The notes under the pieces: generated by a model
Databases searched by the model: none
What the model was told of the DNA's origin: nothing
Seen by the model: only the letters and a program-made list of their open reading frames with translations
Made by a program: the position numbers and the translations under genes
Origin: DATEDA01 sp963754305
GTDB lineage: Bacteria > Pseudomonadota > Gammaproteobacteria > Burkholderiales > SG8-39
Assembly: GCA_963754305.1 (NCBI GenBank)
Contig: CAVWFR010000040.1
Location: 62,001 to 126,000 of the forward strand
Reading direction: 5' to 3'
DNA length: 64,000 nt
Part shown: positions 37,059 through 44,805 of the stretch, one piece after another
How positions within the stretch are numbered: the stretch's first letter is position 1
Layout of the letters: each line of letters opens with the position of its first letter

Positions 37059-38335
37059 CCGGATTTGCGGCCGAAGAACTCGAGCGCACACCGCAGCGCG
37101 GGCGCGCCTTCCGCGTACGTCTCCAACTCGATGCCCGCACGCGCCGCCTCCCACGCCTGCCGGAGGCTGTCCACACCTGCGCGCGGGCCTTCCGGGTGAG
37201 CGAGGATTCCGCCGCCCGAGAGAAAGATGAAGTCGCCACTGCCGAGGGCGCGGAAAGTCGTCGGGATCGTGCCGGCCCATTGCCCGGAGGAGAACGCCGG
37301 CATCACCGCGTCGCTCGCTCCGTCGTCCCCCGCCGCGACCGGCGCGAGACAGCCGCGGGCGGCATCGATCACCTCGTCGTTCGCATCGGCGAACTTGCCG
37401 TCCAGACCGTGCACGTGCAGATGGTCGATCCCGGTCAGCCGCCACAGCACCTGGTACGCGCCGAACGACATTCCGAGCGCGGGGTGGCGCGCCATCATGC
37501 CGAAGCCGTTGCGATGGCCGTGGATCGCGAGCGCGGTCGAGCGGCGCAGCGCCTGCACCGACGCGAGCCCGCACCAATTGAGGCTGACCATGATCGCGCT
37601 GCCGCCCTCGCGCTCGATCAGGTCGGCGTGACGGCGCATCGCGTCGATATCGTCGGTGATGTTGAACGCCATCATCACCCGCCGGCCATGCCGGTCCTGG
37701 TAGCGGCGCACACGCGCCATCACCTCGCGGACGCGCTCGGCGAGCGGCGCGTGCACCGGGTTCGCGCAGACCTCGTCGTCCTTGACGAAATCGATGCCGG
37801 CATCGCACAGCTCGCCGACGAGCTCGCCGGTGGCGGCGGCGGAGAGGCCGACGTTCGGCTTGATGATGGTGCCCAGCAGCGGGCGGTCGGCGACCCCGGT
37901 CGAGCGACGCGTGCCGGCGACGCCGTGCGGTGGCCGCGGGAACACCGCGCGGTAATCGGCGGGGAGCGCGAGCGACAGCAGCCGCACCCCGGTCGTCTCG
38001 CCGAGATCGTAGAGATTGCCGGCGACGGTAGCCGCGAGGGTGGCGAGGTTCGCGCCGATGTTGTCGATGGGGAACGATACCGTCACGCGGGCACGGCGCC
38101 ACGGACCCGGCGCACGCTGCCGCTCGAGCCACGCACTGGGGAGACTCGGTGCCGCGACCGGTTCGAGCGCTTCGATCTGGTCGACCGTCGCGCGTGCGCG
38201 TGCGTGCAACTCGGCGGTCTCACCCTTCACCTTGACGAATGTGCCGCAGGACTGCTCCCCCGCAAGCACCTCGGCCGCGCGCTCGGGGGCGAGCGGCGTC
38301 TCGAGCAGGTAGACCGCGGCGAGCCGGCCGGTCAC
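37055..38335 (-). CDS. RuBisCO-like protein (form IV), OiaX-like
   Basis: A 426-residue RuBisCO-superfamily enzyme. The N-terminal domain is followed by the TIM barrel with LLGTIIKPNVGLS (K159, equivalent to catalytic K175 of plant RuBisCO), DFVKDDE (K185-DDE188, the carbamate/metal triad), HRNGFGM (H274), HVHGLDGKF (loop-6 lysine K314) and SGGGILAHPEG. Almost all carboxylase catalytic residues are therefore kept, unlike enolase-type RLPs of methionine salvage. The neighbouring DUF1537 kinase and TRAP transporter favour a branched sugar-acid phosphate decarboxylase or transcarboxylase/hydrolase. It overlaps both neighbours by 4 bases. Its GTG start lies inside the VOC gene end. True CO2 fixation is unlikely without phosphoribulokinase. 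Confidence 0.9.
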   Translation of the reverse strand: MTGRLAAVYLLETPLAPERAAEVLAGEQSCGTFVKVKGETAELHARARATVDQIEALEPVAAPSLPSAWLERQRAPGPWRRARVTVSFPIDNIGANLATLAATVAGNLYDLGETTGVRLLSLALPADYRAVFPRPPHGVAGTRRSTGVADRPLLGTIIKPNVGLSAAATGELVGELCDAGIDFVKDDEVCANPVHAPLAERVREVMARVRRYQDRHGRRVMMAFNITDDIDAMRRHADLIEREGGSAIMVSLNWCGLASVQALRRSTALAIHGHRNGFGMMARHPALGMSFGAYQVLWRLTGIDHLHVHGLDGKFADANDEVIDAARGCLAPVAAGDDGASDAVMPAFSSGQWAGTIPTTFRALGSGDFIFLSGGGILAHPEGPRAGVDSLRQAWEAARAGIELETYAEGAPALRCALEFFGRKSG

Positions 38336-38871
38336 AGCGTGCTCAAGTCGGGAAACGGCCGCACCGGGTCGTTCCCGTTCCAGCCCTCGGACGCCTCGCG
38401 GATCAGGCGGAAGAGCTTGCCTTTCGGCCCCGCGACCTCGGAGAGCTCGATCACGCTGCCCGGGTGGAACTCGGTGTCGAAGTACGCATAGCGGCCGCGC
38501 TCGCCGACTTCGCCGGTCATCGCCACCTTCAGGCCCTGCGCGGTCAGGCGCACGATGTCCTGGTCGAAGCTCTCGGTCCAATAGGCGATGTGCTGGAGGC
38601 CGGTGTGCCCGGCGTCGAGGAACGCCTTGTACATCGAGGGCACGTCGTTCCGCTGCTGGACCAGCTCGATCTGCAGCGGGCCGGAATTGGCGAGCGCGAC
38701 GGACACCTCGATCGGCTGCGGCGCGCCACGGTAATGGAAGTTCTTCACCGGCACGCGGGGGGCGTAGAAGAACGGCCCGACGCCGAGCGTCTCGCTCCAG
38801 TAGCGCATCGCCGCCTCGACGTCGTTCACGACGTACCCGTTCTGCCTGACCTGCCCGAAAAATCTGCTCAT
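38332..38871 (-). CDS. VOC (glyoxalase/bleomycin-resistance) superfamily protein
   Basis: A 179-residue protein made of two beta-alpha-beta-beta-beta modules. VVNDVEAAMRYWSETLGVGP begins module one, and possible metal ligands are Q/N near RQNGYVV, E in LQIELVQQ, H in GLQHIAYW and E in SVIELSEV. VOC enzymes act as epimerases, isomerases, lyases or dioxygenases. It is translationally coupled (TGA/GTG overlap) to the RuBisCO-like gene and preceded by dctM, so it should act in the same pathway, perhaps epimerising or opening the imported sugar acid or lactone (inference). I know of no described RLP pathway in which a VOC enzyme has an assigned step. Confidence 0.8.
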   Translation of the reverse strand: MSRFFGQVRQNGYVVNDVEAAMRYWSETLGVGPFFYAPRVPVKNFHYRGAPQPIEVSVALANSGPLQIELVQQRNDVPSMYKAFLDAGHTGLQHIAYWTESFDQDIVRLTAQGLKVAMTGEVGERGRYAYFDTEFHPGSVIELSEVAGPKGKLFRLIREASEGWNGNDPVRPFPDLSTL

Positions 38872-38894
38872 CTGCGCGCTTCTCCTTGCAAGGA

Positions 38895-40175
38895 TTACTT
38901 CACGAACATGTTCGGCAGCCAGGTCGAGAACGCCGGCACGAAGGTGACGATCAGGAGCGCCACGATCAGCGACACGATGAACGGCCACGCGCCGGCCATC
39001 ACTTTCTCGAGCGGGATCCGCCCGACGTTCGACACCATGTAGAGGCTCATCCCGACCGGCGGCGTCAGCAGGCCGATCATCAGGTTGAGCACGACCACGA
39101 CGCCGAGATGGACCGGGTCGACACCGGCCTGCATCAGGCCCGGCGTGATGATCGGCGCCAGGATCAGGATCGCCGGCAGCGGCTCGAGGATCGTTCCGAC
39201 GGCGAGCAGGAGCACGTTGGCGATGATCAGCAGCAGCCACGGATCCGTCGACAGTCCGAGCAGGAACTCGGAGGCGAGCGCCGGGATGCGGTCGACCGTG
39301 AGCACCCAGGCGAACAGCTCCGAGGCGCCGACGATGAAGAGAATGCTCGCGCACGAGCGCACCGTCTCGCGCGCCGAGCTCACGAAGTTCGCGAACGTCA
39401 GCTTGTTGTAGACGAACAGGCCGACCAGGATCGCGTAGACGACCGTCACGCCGGCGGCCTCGGTCGCGCCGAACGTGCCGGCCATCATTCCGCCGATCAG
39501 GATCACCGGAGCGAGGAGCGCCGGCGCGGCGGCGGCGAGCTGGCGCATGAAGCGCTCGCGGGTCACCACGATCGTGTCGCGCGGCAGGTTCTGCCGGCGG
39601 GCGATGATGGCGATCTGGATCATCAGCACCGCGGCGATGACGAGCGCCGGCACGATCCCCGCGAGCAGGAGCTTGACCGCCGAGACCTCGGCCGCCGTCG
39701 CATAGATGATGATCGGGATCGACGGCGGAAAGATCGGCCCCAGCGTCGAAGCCGCCATGCAGATCCCGGCCGAGAACTCGTCCTTGTAGCCCTGCTCGCG
39801 CATCATCTTGATCTGGATGCTCCCGAGCGCGCCGATGTCGGCGAGCGCCGCCCCGGACACACCGGAGAACACGAGGTGCGTGAGCACCGTCACGTGGCCG
39901 AGGCCGCCGCGGATCCGGCCGACGAGCATCCGCACGAAGTCGAACAGCTGCTGCGTGATCCCGGCGGTGTTGAAGAGCGCCGCCGCCAGGATGAACATCG
40001 GCACCGCGAGCAGCGGCGTCGAATCGAGCGAGTTGACGGTGCGCTGCGCGATGACCGCGAGCGGCAGGTCGTACCACCAGATCACCGCGCTGGCGGAGAG
40101 GCCCAGCGCCATCGCGACGGGCAGGCCGAGGCACATGAGCACCATGAACAGGCACACCGCGATGAGGCTCATCAT
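38895..40175 (-). CDS. dctM: TRAP transporter large permease subunit
   Basis: A 426-residue inner-membrane protein with about a dozen hydrophobic segments and typical DctM motifs: LLAVPMFILAAALFNTAGI, FSGVSGAALADIGALGSIQ and STLGPIFPPSIPIIIYA. It drives sodium- or proton-coupled import of an organic acid delivered by the receptor. The ATG overlaps the dctQ stop by 4 bases. The VOC gene starts 23 bases downstream, so transporter and enzymes appear to be one transcription unit. Its length is standard. Confidence 0.95.
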   Translation of the reverse strand: MMSLIAVCLFMVLMCLGLPVAMALGLSASAVIWWYDLPLAVIAQRTVNSLDSTPLLAVPMFILAAALFNTAGITQQLFDFVRMLVGRIRGGLGHVTVLTHLVFSGVSGAALADIGALGSIQIKMMREQGYKDEFSAGICMAASTLGPIFPPSIPIIIYATAAEVSAVKLLLAGIVPALVIAAVLMIQIAIIARRQNLPRDTIVVTRERFMRQLAAAAPALLAPVILIGGMMAGTFGATEAAGVTVVYAILVGLFVYNKLTFANFVSSARETVRSCASILFIVGASELFAWVLTVDRIPALASEFLLGLSTDPWLLLIIANVLLLAVGTILEPLPAILILAPIITPGLMQAGVDPVHLGVVVVLNLMIGLLTPPVGMSLYMVSNVGRIPLEKVMAGAWPFIVSLIVALLIVTFVPAFSTWLPNMFVK

Positions 40176-40672
40176 GACGCCGGGCTCCCGTCGGCGGCAT
40201 CGCCCTTCAGCGCCGCGATCGCCCGCTGGATCGCCACGAGCAGCATGAGGGTCATGCCGATCGTGGCGGGCAGGTAGTAGACGAGGTTGGGCATGCCGAT
40301 CGCCGGCGTGGAGAACTTCCACGCGCGCTGCATGAACAGCCAGCCCGCGTACAGGAACAACGCGCCGAACGCGACGTTCAGCAGCTCGTTCGCGATACGG
40401 ACGATCCGTTTCGGGCCGCTCGGCATCATGTTCAGGAACATGTCGACCTTCACGTGCTCGTCGTTGGCGAGAAGGATCGGCACCACGAGGAAGATCACGC
40501 AGAGCCCGAGATACCGCGCGAGCTCGTCGGCCCACGGCAACCCGAGCGCGAAGAGCTCGCGCGCCACGACCTGCGCCATGATCAGCGCGGTGATCCCGAT
40601 CAGCGCCCAGATCGCGACGATCTCGGCGTAGCGGCAGAGCGCGGCGAGGACGCGTGAGAGGCGCGAAGGCAT
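40172..40672 (-). CDS. dctQ: TRAP transporter small permease subunit
   Basis: A 166-residue four-helix inner-membrane protein. ALIMAQVVARELFALGLPWADE is the conserved DctQ core (WxxE motif: WADE), followed by NDEHVKVDMFLNMMPS. It pairs with DctM to form the translocation unit. The stop overlaps the dctM start. Upstream, a palindromic repeat array (40696-40830) separates it from dctP, which may reduce its expression relative to the receptor. Confidence 0.95.
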   Translation of the reverse strand: MPSRLSRVLAALCRYAEIVAIWALIGITALIMAQVVARELFALGLPWADELARYLGLCVIFLVVPILLANDEHVKVDMFLNMMPSGPKRIVRIANELLNVAFGALFLYAGWLFMQRAWKFSTPAIGMPNLVYYLPATIGMTLMLLVAIQRAIAALKGDAADGSPAS

Positions 40673-40695
40673 GCGGGAATCTCCGGTCGGAGATC

Positions 40696-40830
40696 GTCGT
40701 CCCGGCGAACGCCGGGACCCAGGACGGCCGCTGCTGGATTCCGGCTTCAAGCCGAAGCGACGAATTCCTGGACTCCGGCATTCGCCGGAGTGACGAGCCT
40801 GGACGGAACTCCGGCTTTCGCCGGGGTGAC
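40696..40830. repeat. array of about four palindromic repeat units between dctP and dctQ
   Basis: Units near 40696-40723 (gtcgtcccggcgaacgccgg), a degenerate one near 40734-40762, 40767-40794 (cctggactccggcattcgcc) and 40798-40830 (ending ggctttcgccggggtgac). Outer ends are GTCGT and GTGAC type. It fills most of the 166 bases between the dctP stop and the dctQ start. Confidence 0.8.
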
Positions 40831-40838
40831 CGGGGCCC

Positions 40839-41834
40839 TTACTTGACCGCCGCGATCTCCTTGTAGAGGTCGCCGTACTTCGCGCCGAACTTCTCCTGGA
40901 CGACCTTGTTCACCGAGGTCTTGAACGCATCGAGCTTGAGCCCGTTCTGCGTGCCGATGACGGTCATCTTCAGGCTCTTCAGCTTCTCGGTCTCTTCGGC
41001 CTCCTGGCCCTGGACCATCTTAGTCGCGCGGTCGCGCACTTCGGCCGCGACCTTGGTGATCTCGGCGCGCTGGGCGGGAGCGAGACCCTGCCAGGATTTC
41101 TCGTTCATGACGATCACCTGCGCGTTCATGATGTGACCGGTCTGCATCAGGTGCGACTGCGTCTCGTAGAGCTTGCTCGAGAGCACGACGTTGACCGGGT
41201 TCTCCTGGCCGGCGACCTGGCCGGAAGCGAGGGCGACCGGCACCTCCGACCAGTCGACCGGGACCGGCACCGCGCCGAGGCCCTGCACGGTCGCCATGTA
41301 AATCGGGAACGGGATCGCGCGGATCTTCTGGCCGGAGAGATCGCTCGGCTGCAGCACCGCCTTGTTCGCGGTGAGCTGCCGGGTGCCGAAGTAGTAGGCG
41401 TAGAGCACGCGCACGCCGGCCGCCTTGACCAGGCCGTCGTTCAGCTTCTTCATCACCGGCGAGTTGATGTCCATCACCTTCATCAGGTGGTCGACGTCGC
41501 GGTACAGGTAAGGCGTGTCGAGCGCGCCGAAGGGCTCGTGCAGCGAGCCGATGCCGCCGGCGGTGTTGTGCGAGAGCGCGATCGTGCCGGTCGACACCGC
41601 CTCGGCGAGCTCCTGCAGCTTGCCGAGCTGAGACGACGGATAAACGGTGACCTTGATCTGGCCGGCGGTCGCCTTGGCGAGGCCGTCGGCGAACCATTGC
41701 GCCTGCATCCCGGCCGCGCTGCTCGGCGGGTTCATGTGGCCGTAGCGGAACTCGACCGGTTTCTGGGCGTGCGCCGGAACGGCGAGCACGAGGCCGACGA
41801 ACGCGGCGGCGGCGGCGAGAAAGCGGATCGCCAT
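40839..41834 (-). CDS. dctP: TRAP transporter solute receptor, DctP family
   Basis: A 331-residue periplasmic binding protein. The signal peptide ends AVPAHAQ. Family features are FRYGHMNPPSSAAGMQAQWF, VTVYPSSQLGKLQELAEAV, and the ligand-carboxylate arginine region LSGQKIRAIPFPIY followed by PVPVDWSEVPVALASGQV. The ligand is an organic acid; the downstream RLP and kinase genes suggest a sugar acid. It is the first gene of the minus-strand unit and lies divergent from a LacI-type regulator, whose interval holds an operator-like inverted repeat. Confidence 0.95.
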   Translation of the reverse strand: MAIRFLAAAAAFVGLVLAVPAHAQKPVEFRYGHMNPPSSAAGMQAQWFADGLAKATAGQIKVTVYPSSQLGKLQELAEAVSTGTIALSHNTAGGIGSLHEPFGALDTPYLYRDVDHLMKVMDINSPVMKKLNDGLVKAAGVRVLYAYYFGTRQLTANKAVLQPSDLSGQKIRAIPFPIYMATVQGLGAVPVPVDWSEVPVALASGQVAGQENPVNVVLSSKLYETQSHLMQTGHIMNAQVIVMNEKSWQGLAPAQRAEITKVAAEVRDRATKMVQGQEAEETEKLKSLKMTVIGTQNGLKLDAFKTSVNKVVQEKFGAKYGDLYKEIAAVK

Positions 41835-41930
41835 GGTGAGGTCTCCTCCGTTGAGATGGAATGGCCGGCGTGAGCTCTGGATCCCGCGCCGGTTGCGTGG
41901 ACGGGACGACGATAGCGACCCGCATGCCGA

Positions 41931-41965
41931 TCCGTCAAAGCGATCCGATGATGGTTTTTGATGGA
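41931..41965. promoter_or_regulatory. inverted repeat between dctP and the LacI-type gene, possible operator
   Basis: TCCGTCAAA (41931-41939) and TTTGATGGA (41957-41965) are inverted with one mismatch, 17 bases apart, in the 181-base divergent interval that is unusually AT-rich for this genome. The interval must hold both promoters; control by the adjacent LacI-type protein is an inference. Confidence 0.35.
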
Positions 41966-42015
41966 TTTTGAGGCGGGCTGCGGTAGCATCAGTCTCCGGC
42001 ATACGCCGCACGACC

Positions 42016-43080
42016 ATGCGCACCCGCCACGACTTCTCAGCCTCGAACGGCGCCCGCCGGGCAAGAGTCACCGACGTCGCGCGTGCAGCGGGCGTCTCCA
42101 CCGCCACGGTGGACCGCGTGCTCAACCGCCGCGACGGCGTCCGGCGAGCGACCGCGCAGCGGGTGCTCAAGGCCGCTGCGGCGCTCGACTATCTCCCCGA
42201 GCGCGACGCGGCGGCCGCGCTGCGACCGGCGGCGGCCAGGCTCGTCTTCCTGTTGCCAACCGGCACCAACCGCTACCTGAACATGCTCGGCGACTACATC
42301 GACTTCTCCGATGCGCACTGGAGCCCCTACGACATGAAGTGCCGCTGCCAGTTCTTCGAGGGCTTCAATCCGCAGGCGCTTGCGGAGAGCCTGCGGCGGC
42401 ACGGCCGGCGCGCCGACGGCATCGCGTTCATGGCGCTCGAGCACCCGGCCGTCCGCGAAGCGGTCGGCGAACTCGTCGAGCGCGGAATCCCGGTGCTCAC
42501 GCTGATCTCGGACCTGTCGCACTCGCGGCGCATCGCCCACGTCGGGCTCGACAACCGGACGGCGGGCCGCACCGCCGGCTACCTGCTCGCGCGCTTTCTC
42601 GGGCGGCGCGCCGGCAAGGTCGCGCTGATCGCCGGCAGCCGCAGTTACCGGGCCCATGAGGAACGGGAGATGGGGTTTCTGCACATGATGGAAGAGATGC
42701 TGCCCACGACGGAGGTCGTGGGCCTGCGTGAAGGGCACGACGACGCGGAGCGGAACTATCGTCAGACGCGCCTGCTCCTGCAGAGCCACGCGGATCTCGT
42801 CGGCATCTACAACATCGGCGGCGCCTCCGACGGCATCGGGCGCGCGCTCAAGGAAGCCGGCCGCGACCAGCAGGTGGTGTTCATCGGCCACGGGCTGTCG
42901 CCGGACACGCGCGGCCTGCTGATCGACGGCACGATGGACGCCGTCATTACCCAGGATCCCCAGAGCATGATCACGAGCTGCGTGCGGATCTTCGCGAACC
43001 TGCGCGAGCGCCGCGAAGCGCTCGCCGGGATCGAGCCGACGCGGATCAGCCTGGTGCTGCGGGAGAACTTGCCGGCGTGA
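42016..43080 (+). CDS. LacI-family transcriptional regulator
   Basis: A 354-residue repressor-type regulator. The N-terminal helix-turn-helix is VTDVARAAGVSTATVDRVLN with hinge RRATAQRVLKAAAALDYLP; the rest is a type 1 periplasmic-binding fold for a sugar-like effector (LVFLLPTGTNRY, GLDNRTAGRTAGYLLARFL, VGIYNIGGASDGIGRAL). It is divergent from the TRAP/RLP unit, which it probably controls in response to the imported sugar acid. ATG 42016 is selected; upstream codons lack LacI character. Its 3' end overlaps the converging broken ABC gene by 35 bases. Confidence 0.9.
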   Translation: MRTRHDFSASNGARRARVTDVARAAGVSTATVDRVLNRRDGVRRATAQRVLKAAAALDYLPERDAAAALRPAAARLVFLLPTGTNRYLNMLGDYIDFSDAHWSPYDMKCRCQFFEGFNPQALAESLRRHGRRADGIAFMALEHPAVREAVGELVERGIPVLTLISDLSHSRRIAHVGLDNRTAGRTAGYLLARFLGRRAGKVALIAGSRSYRAHEEREMGFLHMMEEMLPTTEVVGLREGHDDAERNYRQTRLLLQSHADLVGIYNIGGASDGIGRALKEAGRDQQVVFIGHGLSPDTRGLLIDGTMDAVITQDPQSMITSCVRIFANLRERREALAGIEPTRISLVLRENLPA

Positions 43081-43784
43081 GCGCGGTGCTGTGCCGCTGC
43101 TTGGCCCATAACGCCGCGTACACCCCGTCGCGCGCCATTAGCTCGCCGTGCGTGCCGCTCTCGGCAACGCAGCCGTACTCGAACACGACGATGCGTGCGG
43201 CTTCCGCCGCGTCGCGGAGCTGGTAGCAGGCGCGGTCCGATCAGCGCGAGCGGCAGCAGCGCGACGCCGGCGAGCGCGAGACGCCATTCGGTCCAGAGGA
43301 GCATGGCAAAGGAGAAGACCATCCCGCCCACCGCTATCGCGAGATAGCCGAGCGACCAGAGCGCGGGTTCGACGCTGCCGGCGTCGCTCGTGACCCGGGC
43401 CACCAGGTCGCCGTGTGCGGAGACGCGCAGCCGCTGCAGCGGCAGGAGCTGCATGTGCTCGAAGAGGCGCGCACGCACCTCGCCCGGGATCCGGGCGCAC
43501 AGCCGCGAGTAGAGCCATTCGTGCAGCAGCGCGGCGGCGCCCGCGACCAGCACCGCCGCGAACAGCCCGCCGAGGATGACGAGCAGCAATCCGAACCGGT
43601 TCTTGAGGACCGCCTCGTCGATGAGGTAGCTCATGACTTTGCGCTGTCCGACTTCCAGCGCGAGCTCGATGGCCATCAGGGCGCCGATCACCGCGAACGC
43701 GCGCCGATGCGGGCGCAGAAACGGCGCGAGGCTGCGCCACAGCGTGCGCGCCCATCCGAAGCCGGTCTCTGCTGCAGCGTCCAT
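43046..43784 (-). pseudogene. ABC exporter gene with an internal deletion of its ATPase core
   Basis: The first about 185 residues form an ABC transporter membrane domain (MSYLIDEAVLKNRFGLLLVI, FEHMQLLPLQRLRVSAHGDL, then LLPLALIGPR). Near 43230 this jumps, in another frame, to the extreme C-terminus of a nucleotide-binding domain: YQLRDAAEAARIVVFEYG, AESGTHGELMARDGVYAALW. Walker A, signature and Walker B regions, roughly 300 residues, are missing. Either a real deletion has destroyed the gene or two reads or contigs were misjoined. The 3' end overlaps the LacI-type gene by 35 bases. It separates the TRAP/RLP cluster from the KDA dehydratase gene. Confidence 0.8.
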
Positions 43785-43869
43785 CCGCGCGCGATTGTAG
43801 CGGCGCGAAGAGCGCCGCGGCCGCTTCCTGTGTACTCTCCGGCACTCTCCCTTCCGGAGCTCCGACCCG

Positions 43870-44805
43870 ATGACGACCGCCGCTCCCGCGCGCTACACCG
43901 GCGTCTTCCCGATCGCGCCGACCCCGTTCACCGACCGCTTCGATCTGGATCTGGACGGTAAGCGGCGCGTGCTCGATTGCATGATCGATCAGGGCGTCGA
44001 CGGCATCTGCATCCTCGCCAACTACTCCGAGCAGTTCCTGCTCACCGACGCGGAGCGGGACACGCTGCTCGATCTCGCCCTCACGCACGTCGGCGGCCGG
44101 AAGCCGGTGATCGTGACGTGCAGCCACTACAGCACGCGGATCGCCGTCGAGCGCGCGCGGCGCGCGGAGGCGGCCGGCGCGAAGATGCTCATGCTGATGC
44201 CGCCCTACCACGGCGCGACCCTGCGCGCGGACGAGCAAGGCGTCTTCGACCAGTTCGCACGCATCGCCGAGGCGGTCTCGATTCCGCTCATGGTGCAGGA
44301 CGCGCCGCTGAGCGGGGTAACGCTTTCGGTGCCGTTTCTCGCGCGCCTCGCACGCGAGGTGCCGAGCGTCTGCTACTTCAAGATCGAGGTGCCGGGCGCG
44401 GCCGCGAAACTGCGCGCGCTGATCGGCGCGGGCGGCGCTGCCATCGCCGGGCCGTTCGACGGCGAGGAGAGCATCACCCTCATGGCCGACCTCGATGCGG
44501 GCGCGACCGGCACGATGCCGAGTGCGCTGCTGCCCGACCTGATCCGGCCGGTAGTGGCGCACCATCGCGCCGGCCGGCGTGCAGAAGCCGCTGCGGCCTA
44601 TGCCCGGATCCTCCCGCTCATCAACTACGAAAACCGGCAGTGCGGTCTGCGCGCGACGAAAACCGTGATGAAGGAAGGCGGCGTCATCAAGAGCGACGCG
44701 GTGCGCCATCCGCTGGAGCCGCTGCACCCCGCGACTCGCGCGGGGCTGTTGGAGCTCGCCGCGGAGCTGAACCCGCTTGCATTGCGCTGGGGCCGGGATC
44801 GTTGA
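43870..44805 (+). CDS. DapA-superfamily enzyme, 2-keto-3-deoxy-L-arabonate dehydratase-like
   Basis: A 311-residue DHDPS/NAL-fold enzyme with Schiff-base lysine K171 (VCYFKIEVPG). The usual YNxP segment is replaced by LMVQDAPLSGV, and CILANYSEQFLLTD, MLMPPYHGATLR and ILPLINYENRQCGL are present. This set matches, by memory of sequence, L-2-keto-3-deoxyarabonate dehydratase of Azospirillum-type non-phosphorylative arabinose oxidation, which yields 2-oxoglutarate semialdehyde. I infer a pentonate or related keto-deoxy acid as substrate. It is not DapA itself. The next gene starts one base into its stop codon, so the two are coupled. Confidence 0.85.
   Translation: MTTAAPARYTGVFPIAPTPFTDRFDLDLDGKRRVLDCMIDQGVDGICILANYSEQFLLTDAERDTLLDLALTHVGGRKPVIVTCSHYSTRIAVERARRAEAAGAKMLMLMPPYHGATLRADEQGVFDQFARIAEAVSIPLMVQDAPLSGVTLSVPFLARLAREVPSVCYFKIEVPGAAAKLRALIGAGGAAIAGPFDGEESITLMADLDAGATGTMPSALLPDLIRPVVAHHRAGRRAEAAAAYARILPLINYENRQCGLRATKTVMKEGGVIKSDAVRHPLEPLHPATRAGLLELAAELNPLALRWGRDR

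Noticed and set aside
37055..38335. Autotrophic CO2 fixation by a true RuBisCO
   Set aside because: The protein groups by motif and context with RuBisCO-like proteins, with a DUF1537 kinase next to it; no small subunit, phosphoribulokinase or CbbR is present.
37055..41834. Threonate/erythronate pathway as the sole explanation of the kinase
   Set aside because: That pathway normally pairs DUF1537 with PdxA2 and a dehydrogenase, none of which is here, while an RLP is directly coupled to the kinase.
43870..44805. Dihydrodipicolinate synthase (lysine biosynthesis)
   Set aside because: The YNxP catalytic segment is replaced by VQDAP and other motifs match keto-deoxy sugar acid dehydratases instead.
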